Assembly: GCF_021026195.1 (NCBI RefSeq)
Contig: NZ_JAJNCT010000003.1
Span: forward strand, 248,001-312,000
DNA length: 64,000 nt
DNA from: Comamonas koreensis
Lineage (GTDB): Bacteria; Pseudomonadota; Gammaproteobacteria; Burkholderiales; Burkholderiaceae_C
Reading direction: 5' to 3'
The position numbers were made by a program, and so were the translations under genes. The stretch's first letter is position 1; the number at the start of each line of letters is the position of its first letter. The notes beneath the pieces are model-generated. The model saw only the letters and a list, made by a program, of their open reading frames with translations, was not told the DNA's origin and made no database searches. This document shows, piece after piece, positions 63,023-64,000 of this stretch.

Positions 63023-63991
63023 TCAAACCACCATGCGCCTGGCCTGCTCGCGCAGCAGATCCATAAAGTTCTGCTGCTCCTGAGAGGCCTCCTGGTCCTT
63101 GCGCGTCAGCATGCCAAACGGGGCCATCGGCACATCGATCTGCACCGGCAAGGTCTTCACCAGGCCCATGCGCAAATAGTCCTTCAAGGCCGAGTCGGAC
63201 AGCAGCATGACGGCATCGGTCAGCTGCACCAGTTGCTGCATCGAATAGACGGAGCTGCACTCGGTGACGTCGGCAGGCACCGGCAGCTCCAGCTGCTGCA
63301 GCAGCTGGTCCAGCGCGATGCGCGCGGGGGTGCTGGCGGGCTGCAGTATCCAGGGCCAGTCGCGCACCAATTCTTCCCAGCTCAGCTTGCGGCGCCGCGC
63401 CAGCACATGGCCGCTGCGCACCACCACCAGCAGGCGCTCATTGCCCAGCGCCTCGAAGTCATAGGCTTCGCTGTCGCCGGCAATGCGGCGGCGCGCAATG
63501 GCCAGGTCAATGCGGCGCTGGTCCAGCAGGCGCAGCACCTGGTCGCTGGTGTCGCCCATGATGCGCAGGCGCAGCTGCGGGTTCTGCGCCTTCATCTCGG
63601 CCACGGCCGTCATCACCAGGTCGGGCGCCGCGCCCATGATGGTGCCAATCGCCAGGTAGCCATAACCGCCCTGGCGGCGCACCGCCAGGTCTTCGGCGCA
63701 GCGGTCCAGGCTGTTGAGCGAGGCCTCGGCAAAGCGCACCAGCTGCAAGCCCAGCGCGGTAGGGCGCATGCCGCGTGGCAGGCGCTCAAACAGCTGGCAG
63801 CCAAACATGTCTTCGATCTCGCGCAGCATGCGCGTGGCAGCGGGTTGCGACATCGACAGGCTGATCGATGCGCGGTGCAGATTCAGGCTCGACCCCAGCG
63901 CCACCAACATGTGCAGATGCTTGTAGCGCAGGCGGTTGAGCAGGCTGCGTTGCAGCGGTGGCGTGGCCGATAAAGCGGGTTTTGCAGACAT
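63023..63991 (-). CDS. LysR-family transcriptional regulator
   Basis: A 322-residue regulator with the N-terminal winged helix (about 20-80: LNRLRYKHLHMLVALGSSLNLHRASISLSMSQPAATRMLREIE) and a C-terminal effector domain (about 110-310, YGYLAIGTIMGAAPDLVMTAVAE). The N-terminal extension of about 20 residues and the GSSLNLHRAS stretch resemble GbpR/PcaQ-type regulators that act on sugar or aromatic genes. The ATG at 63991 is nine bases inside the right window edge, so the divergent target gene, if any, lies outside. Confidence 0.9.
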   Translation of the reverse strand: MSAKPALSATPPLQRSLLNRLRYKHLHMLVALGSSLNLHRASISLSMSQPAATRMLREIEDMFGCQLFERLPRGMRPTALGLQLVRFAEASLNSLDRCAEDLAVRRQGGYGYLAIGTIMGAAPDLVMTAVAEMKAQNPQLRLRIMGDTSDQVLRLLDQRRIDLAIARRRIAGDSEAYDFEALGNERLLVVVRSGHVLARRRKLSWEELVRDWPWILQPASTPARIALDQLLQQLELPVPADVTECSSVYSMQQLVQLTDAVMLLSDSALKDYLRMGLVKTLPVQIDVPMAPFGMLTRKDQEASQEQQNFMDLLREQARRMVV

Positions 63992-64000
63992 AAATAAAAG

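Overview
The window is a GC-rich (roughly 64% by eye), densely coded chromosomal segment of a Comamonadaceae betaproteobacterium, most like Comamonas, Delftia or Acidovorax. The call rests on gene order and gene content: lolB-ispE-tRNA-Gln-prs-rplY-pth, fmdB-DUF502-aspS, ubiE-Tim44-ubiJ-ubiB, a Bug-family binding protein, a DUF3683 FAD/Fe-S oxidoreductase and an IPTL-CTERM remnant. There is no rRNA operon, CRISPR array, prophage or intact insertion sequence. Two tRNA genes are present. Most of the window is core chromosome.

Layout. 1-5.2 kb (minus): hemA, prfA, an exported dikinase-like protein and prmC (cut by the window edge), which couples haem synthesis to translation termination. 5.3-8.2 kb (plus): a small and a large membrane protein of unknown function and an orphan Bug-type binding protein, closed by a perfect bidirectional terminator. 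8.3-13.4 kb (minus): a complete ugpB-A-E-C-Q system for glycerol-3-phosphate and glycerophosphodiester uptake, with hairpins inside it. 13.9-24.7 kb (plus): a 1303-residue FAD/Fe-S oxidoreductase, HIT protein, DUF971, then the ubiquinone block ubiE, Tim44-like, ubiJ, ubiB, and a sodium/solute symporter. 24.8-33.2 kb (plus): fmdB, DUF502, aspS (with non-discriminating AspRS residues), a lipoprotein, nudB, an EEP phosphatase, folE, and two exporters around a DUF429 gene. NudB acts on the product of FolE.

33.3-42.8 kb: a tautomerase divergent from a LysR regulator, then a minus-strand operon of a dipeptide-type ABC importer (two permeases, two ATPases, one binding protein), an amidase and a TTC38-like TPR protein. 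This looks like a dedicated uptake-and-hydrolysis system for an unknown amide or peptide. 43-56.3 kb is housekeeping: ferredoxin, pth, rplY, prs, tRNA-Gln, ispE, lolB, a TPR protein, mutM, mutY, rapZ, recN, nadK, hrcA and a CAU-anticodon tRNA. The 3' third to half of ispE is strikingly AT-rich compared with everything around it.

56.3-64 kb is accessory in character: a Gre-factor-like protein, a roughly 1.3 kb gene-poor tract with a decayed IPTL-CTERM sorting tail and an isolated Fur-type box, a YahK-type alcohol dehydrogenase, a DODA-type dioxygenase with an export signal, a MocR regulator divergent from a DapA-family aldolase, and a LysR regulator.

Start codons were chosen from family alignments recalled from memory, Shine-Dalgarno position and operon overlap. 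No database search was run, so every functional name is a family-level inference from motifs visible in the translation.
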